Part shown: one piece after another, positions 14,707 to 18,149 of the stretch
Layout: each line of letters opens with the position of its first letter
Position numbering within the stretch: the stretch's first letter is position 1
Assembly: GCA_021779655.1 (NCBI GenBank)
Contig: JAJYAF010000005.1
Coordinates: forward strand, 1-18,149
DNA: 18,149 bases
Reading direction: 5' to 3'
Origin: Pseudomonadota bacterium
GTDB taxonomy: Bacteria > Pseudomonadota > Alphaproteobacteria > Acetobacterales > Acetobacteraceae
Made by a program: the position numbers and the translations under genes
Notes under the pieces: generated by a model
Seen by the model: only the letters and a program-made list of their open reading frames with translations
The model's database searches: none
What the model was told of the DNA's origin: nothing

Positions 14707-17343
14707 TTGGTTAGCATCGATCTCAGGGCACTAATCGGCCGCCTGGACGACCACTGCCGCCGCGCGCTCGAAGCCGCGGCGGGGCTCACCATGTCTCGCA
14801 CCCATTATAATGTCGAGATCGAACACTGGCTGGTCAAACTGGCGGAGGGAACCGATACGGATTTCGCCGCGATCTTCCGGCAATACGATATCGACCATGG
14901 CCGCTTTCTCGCGGATTTGAACAAGGCGCTCGACAAGCTGAAGACCGGCAATTCCCGCGCGCCCGGCCTTGCCCCGGACGTGGTGGACACCGCCAAGCAG
15001 GCCTGGCTGCTCGCCTCCATCGAGCATGGGCTGGCGCGGGTTCGTTCCGGCCATGTGCTGCTCGCCTTGCTGGCCGATGAAACGCTGGCGCGCCGCGCGC
15101 GCGAAGCCTCCGGCCAGTTAGTGAAAATCCAGCCGGATGTGCTGAAGCGCGACCTCGCCACCATCACCTCGGGCAGCGCCGAAGCCGGCACCCCGGTGGC
15201 GGCCGATGGCGCGGCTTCCGCAACGGATGAAAATGGCGTGCCCCGCCCGGCGGGCAATGGCGCGCTGGATCTTTATACCTACGACCTCACCGCGCGCGCG
15301 CGGGACGGCAGGATCGACCCGATCCTCGGCCGCGAGTTCGAAATCCGCCAGGCGATCGACATTCTCACCCGCCGCCGCCAGAACAACCCGATCCTCACGG
15401 GCGAGGCGGGCGTTGGCAAAACCGCCGTGGTCGAGGGGCTCGCGCTGAAGATCGCCGCCGGCGAAGTGCCCGACGCGATGAAAAATGTCACGCTCCGCAC
15501 GCTCGATCTTGCCTTGCTGCAAGCCGGCGCGGGCATGAAGGGCGAGTTCGAGCAGCGGCTTAAATCCGTGATCGACGAGGTCAAGGCGAGTCCGAAGCCG
15601 ATCATCCTGTTCATCGACGAGGCGCATACGCTGATCGGCGCCGGAGGCCAGGCCGGACAGAACGACGCCGCCAATCTCCTGAAGCCCGCTCTGGCACGCG
15701 GCGAACTGCGTACCGTCGCGGCGACCACCTGGGCTGAATACAAGAAATATTTTGAAAAGGACGCGGCGCTGACAAGGCGCTTCCAGGTGGTGAAGGTGGA
15801 GGAGCCCTCCGAGCCGATGGCCATCGCGATGATCCGCGGCCTCACCGGCACGCTGGAGAAACACCACAAAACCCGGATTCTGGACGAGGCGATTTCCGAA
15901 GCGGTGCGCCTTTCCGCGCGCTTCATCCCCAGCCGCCAGTTGCCGGACAAGGCAATCAGCCTGATCGACACGGCCTGCGCGCGCGTGGCGATGAGCCAGG
16001 CCGCGATCCCCGCCCCCATCGAGGACAAGCAGCGACGGATCGAACTGATCGATACAGAAATGTCGATTCTCCGGCGCGAGATGGCGGCGGGCGGCGAGCA
16101 TGCGGCGCGCCTCGCCGAATTGACGGAAGAAAAAGAGAAGCTGCAGGAAGCGCTGGCGACGCTCGAGACGCGCTTCGCCGAGGAAAAAAAGCTCGCTTCC
16201 GAAATCAGCGCCGTCCGCCTGAAGATCGAGGATGGGGAGAATGACGAGAACAAGACCGCGTTGCGGGACCAGCTCAACAAGCTGCATGAAGATTTGCGGA
16301 CATTGCAGGGTGAGACGCCGCTGATCTTTCCGGTGGTGGACGGGCAGGCGGTGGCTGAGATCGTGGAAAGCTGGACCGGCATTCCCGCCGGCCGCATGCA
16401 GTCTGATGAAATCAATGTCGTTTTGAATCTGAAAGATGCGATGGAAGAGCGCGTCGTCGGCCAGCCGCATGCGATGGAGGCGGTGGCACAGGCGATCCGC
16501 ACCAGCCGCGCGAAGCTCACCGATCCACGCAAGCCGATCGGTGTGTTCCTGATGGTGGGCACATCCGGCACAGGGAAGACCGAGACCGCGCTGACACTCG
16601 CCAACCTGCTTTATGGCGGCGAGCAGAACATGACCACCATCAACATGACCGAGTTCAAGGAAGAACATAAGGTCTCGCTGCTGATGGGCAGCCCGCCCGG
16701 CTATGTCGGCTATGGCGAGGGCGGCATCCTGACGGAAGCCGTGCGCCGCCGGCCCTATTCCGTCATCCTGCTCGACGAGATGGAGAAGGCGCATCCGGGC
16801 GTGCAGGACGTATTCTTCCAGGTGTTCGACAAGGGCAACATGAAGGACGGCGAAGGCCGGGATATCGACTTCAAGAACACCGTCATCATCATGACATCGA
16901 ACGCGGGCACGGAGCTGATCGAGAAGCTGTTCGCCGACCCCGAGACCGCGCCGGACGCGGCCGGACTGGCCGAGGCGCTGCGCCCGGAGCTGATGAAATA
17001 TTTCAAGCCCGCCTTCCTCGGCCGCGTGACCCTGGTGCCCTACTTCCCGCTATCGGACGCGGTGATCCGCCAGATCGTGCGGCTGCAACTCAATAAAATT
17101 TCAAACCGCGTGAAGGACGCCTACAAGGCCCGCTTCACCTATGCGCCGGAACTGGTGGAGACCATCGCCGCGCGCTGCAAGGAATCCTCCTCTGGCGCGC
17201 GCAACGTGGAAAATATTCTCTCGCGCTCGCTGCTGCCGGAACTTTCCGCCGAGGTTCTGGCCCGCATGGCCGCGGGCGAGGGGATAGACAACATATCGGT
17301 CGGTATCAGCCCCGGGGGGGCATTCAGCTACCAGCTCACCTGA
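14707..17343 (+). CDS. clpV: T6SS sheath-recycling AAA+ ATPase ClpV (TssH)
   Basis: ClpV is a hexameric two-ring unfoldase that disassembles contracted TssB/TssC sheath. The product is 878 residues, as usual. The N-terminal domain begins SIDLRALIGRLDDHCRRALE and carries SRTHYNVEIEHWLVKL, the sheath-recognising part in known ClpV. The first AAA+ module has Walker A GEAGVGKT at 232-239 and Walker B IILFIDEAH. A coiled-coil middle domain rich in Glu and Lys follows. The second AAA+ module has Walker A GTSGTGKT at 618-625, GSPPGYVGYGEGG, Walker B VILLDEME and the C-terminal FLGRVTLVPY segment. It starts with TTG behind a strong ribosome site, which may limit its translation. It is transcribed away from tssA and followed by hcp after 47 bases. 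Confidence 0.97.
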   Translation: MVSIDLRALIGRLDDHCRRALEAAAGLTMSRTHYNVEIEHWLVKLAEGTDTDFAAIFRQYDIDHGRFLADLNKALDKLKTGNSRAPGLAPDVVDTAKQAWLLASIEHGLARVRSGHVLLALLADETLARRAREASGQLVKIQPDVLKRDLATITSGSAEAGTPVAADGAASATDENGVPRPAGNGALDLYTYDLTARARDGRIDPILGREFEIRQAIDILTRRRQNNPILTGEAGVGKTAVVEGLALKIAAGEVPDAMKNVTLRTLDLALLQAGAGMKGEFEQRLKSVIDEVKASPKPIILFIDEAHTLIGAGGQAGQNDAANLLKPALARGELRTVAATTWAEYKKYFEKDAALTRRFQVVKVEEPSEPMAIAMIRGLTGTLEKHHKTRILDEAISEAVRLSARFIPSRQLPDKAISLIDTACARVAMSQAAIPAPIEDKQRRIELIDTEMSILRREMAAGGEHAARLAELTEEKEKLQEALATLETRFAEEKKLASEISAVRLKIEDGENDENKTALRDQLNKLHEDLRTLQGETPLIFPVVDGQAVAEIVESWTGIPAGRMQSDEINVVLNLKDAMEERVVGQPHAMEAVAQAIRTSRAKLTDPRKPIGVFLMVGTSGTGKTETALTLANLLYGGEQNMTTINMTEFKEEHKVSLLMGSPPGYVGYGEGGILTEAVRRRPYSVILLDEMEKAHPGVQDVFFQVFDKGNMKDGEGRDIDFKNTVIIMTSNAGTELIEKLFADPETAPDAAGLAEALRPELMKYFKPAFLGRVTLVPYFPLSDAVIRQIVRLQLNKISNRVKDAYKARFTYAPELVETIAARCKESSSGARNVENILSRSLLPELSAEVLARMAAGEGIDNISVGISPGGAFSYQLT

Positions 17344-17390
17344 AACGATTCATCTAAAATATCCGTAAAAATCCTTTAAGGAGCAACCCA

Positions 17391-17876
17391 ATGCCTATCT
17401 ACATGAAATTTACCAGTCCCGATGTGAAGGGTAACGTAACCACGGAAGGGTTCAAGGACCAGATAGAAGTCACGTCTCTGACCTGGGGTACCGGCCGCGC
17501 GGTCAGCACCACCCTTGGCAAGGGCGGCAACCGCGAATCTAGCACGCCGAGCGTGAGCGAAGTTACCGTGACCAAGGAACTCGACAATGCTTCCGGCGGC
17601 CTTTTGAAAGAAGCCTTCAGCTCCCACAGCAAGGCCGGCGTCACCCTGTCTTTCGTTCGCACGGATGAAAGTGGTGCCAAGACATATCTGACTGCTACCC
17701 TGACAGACGTTGCAGTCACCTCGTTTAACCTCTCCAGCGGCGGCGATCGTCCGCACGAGTCCCTCAGCTTCAACTTCATCAAGATCGAGTGGAAATTCAT
17801 TCCGGTCCTGGCTGACGGTACGGACGGCTCTGCTTACCCGGTAACCTATGATCTCACCGCCCAGAAGCTGACCTGA
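17391..17876 (+). CDS. hcp: T6SS tube protein Hcp (TssD)
   Basis: Hcp forms stacked hexameric rings that make the inner tube expelled by the sheath, and it may carry small effectors. The 161-residue product has the normal length and the Hcp fold sequence: PIYMKFTSPDVKGNVTTEGFKD, then EVTSLTWGTGRAVS, SEVTVTKELDNASGGLLKEAF, TLTDVAVTSFNLSSGGDRPHESLSFNFIKIEW. There is no signal peptide, as expected. AAGGAG lies 7 bases before the ATG. A TAAAAT box sits at about 17354-17359 in the AT-rich gap after clpV and could belong to a gene-specific promoter, but no good -35 partner is visible. Two hairpins follow the stop. Confidence 0.97.
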   Translation: MPIYMKFTSPDVKGNVTTEGFKDQIEVTSLTWGTGRAVSTTLGKGGNRESSTPSVSEVTVTKELDNASGGLLKEAFSSHSKAGVTLSFVRTDESGAKTYLTATLTDVAVTSFNLSSGGDRPHESLSFNFIKIEWKFIPVLADGTDGSAYPVTYDLTAQKLT

Positions 17877-17898
17877 TCCCAAACCAGGGCCGGCTGGC

Positions 17899-17919
17899 GC
17901 CAGCACGACATGTGCTGGC
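17899..17919 (+). terminator. First hairpin downstream of hcp
   Basis: GCCAGCAC and GTGCTGGC form a perfect 8-bp stem with a 5-base loop (GACAT), 22 bases after the hcp stop. The 12-bp palindrome GCTGGCGCCAGC (17893-17904) overlaps its left arm. No T-run follows, so it may protect or trim the hcp mRNA rather than stop transcription. Confidence 0.4.
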
Positions 17920-17929
17920 ATCTGGCAGC

Positions 17930-17953
17930 CGAAGCCGCTGTGGCGCGGCTTCG
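17930..17953 (+). terminator. Second hairpin downstream of hcp
   Basis: CGAAGCCGC and GCGGCTTCG form a perfect 9-bp stem with a 6-base loop (TGTGGC), 10 bases after the first hairpin. It also lacks a T-run. The pair could lower read-through from hcp into the next gene or stabilise hcp mRNA. Confidence 0.4.
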
Positions 17954-18023
17954 ATGCGCACCGTGGCTCAATTCACCTGCCAGCACTTCCTTATCCGATA
18001 ACAACGACTCAAAGAGGTGGCCA

Positions 18024-18149
18024 ATGAAGCAATATGTCGACAAGGTCCGGCAGACCGCTATCGCCGCCGGGGGCAGCTATATTCCGTATTCGCAAATGAT
18101 TGAGCCGACCAACACGATGATCAAGATGTTGCCGGCAACGGAGGATGGC
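18024..18149 (+). CDS. Unidentified gene downstream of hcp, cut by the window edge
   Basis: An open frame of 42 codons starts at the ATG and is still open at the window end. GAGG (18014-18017) lies 6 bases before it. The visible N-terminus (MKQYVDKVRQTAIAAGGSYIPY, shown to residue 22) has no signal peptide or membrane segment and I recognise no family. It is on the same strand as clpV and hcp, 147 bases past hcp, so a T6SS-linked role such as effector, adaptor or VgrG-associated protein is possible but not shown. Confidence 0.5.
   Translation, partial: MKQYVDKVRQTAIAAGGSYIPYSQMIEPTNTMIKMLPATEDG

Noticed and set aside
15118..16794. 558-codon minus-strand frame opposite clpV
   Set aside because: The clpV frame has both Walker A and B motifs; the antisense frame has low-complexity, Arg/Leu-rich sequence.
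17376..17921. 181-codon minus-strand frame opposite hcp
   Set aside because: Hcp on the plus strand has the full family sequence and a good ribosome site; the antisense frame has neither.

Overview
The window carries most of a type VI secretion system (T6SS) locus from a high-GC proteobacterium. The core genes run tssA-tssB-tssC-tssC2-tagJ-tssE-tssF-tssG. This is the impA-to-impH style order, with two tandem tssC-family genes, known from alphaproteobacteria such as Agrobacterium. An alphaproteobacterium is therefore likely, possibly Acetobacteraceae-like, but the family is a guess from gene order and base composition only. No RNA genes, insertion sequences, CRISPR arrays or attachment sites were seen.

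Layout. (1) 1-1727, + strand: a membrane-anchored PpkA-like Ser/Thr kinase cut by the window edge. (2) 1728-1816: a convergent junction holding a strong 16-bp inverted repeat. (3) 1817-3592, - strand: an AidB-like acyl-CoA dehydrogenase that looks unrelated to secretion. (4) 3681-14487, - strand: a probable single operon, read from right to left, with tssA, tssB, tssC, tssC2, tagJ, tssE, tssF, tssG, a secreted OmpA-like peptidoglycan-binding protein and an unrecognised Tat-signal or membrane-anchored HExxH protein. (5) 14488-14706: a divergent control region. (6) 14707-18149, + strand: clpV/tssH from a TTG start, hcp, two hairpins, and the start of an unidentified gene cut by the right edge.

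How the genes fit together: Hcp forms the tube. TssB and TssC form the contractile sheath, and ClpV recycles it. TssE, TssF and TssG belong to the baseplate, and TssA organises assembly. TagJ is an accessory protein that in known systems meets the sheath and ClpV. The kinase would set the activity of the machine. The membrane complex (TssJ, TssL, TssM), TssK, VgrG, PAAR, an FHA protein and a PppA phosphatase are not in the window and should lie beyond its edges.

The most interesting signal is a short acidic motif of the form D-(A/D)-T-(I/M)-V. It occurs in flexible, cytoplasmic-looking segments of three different proteins of the locus: the kinase linker, the N-terminus of the HExxH protein and the N-terminal extension of TssC2. 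It resembles phosphothreonine sites bound by FHA domains, which suggests a phosphorylation circuit reaching a sheath-like protein and a periplasmic hydrolase.
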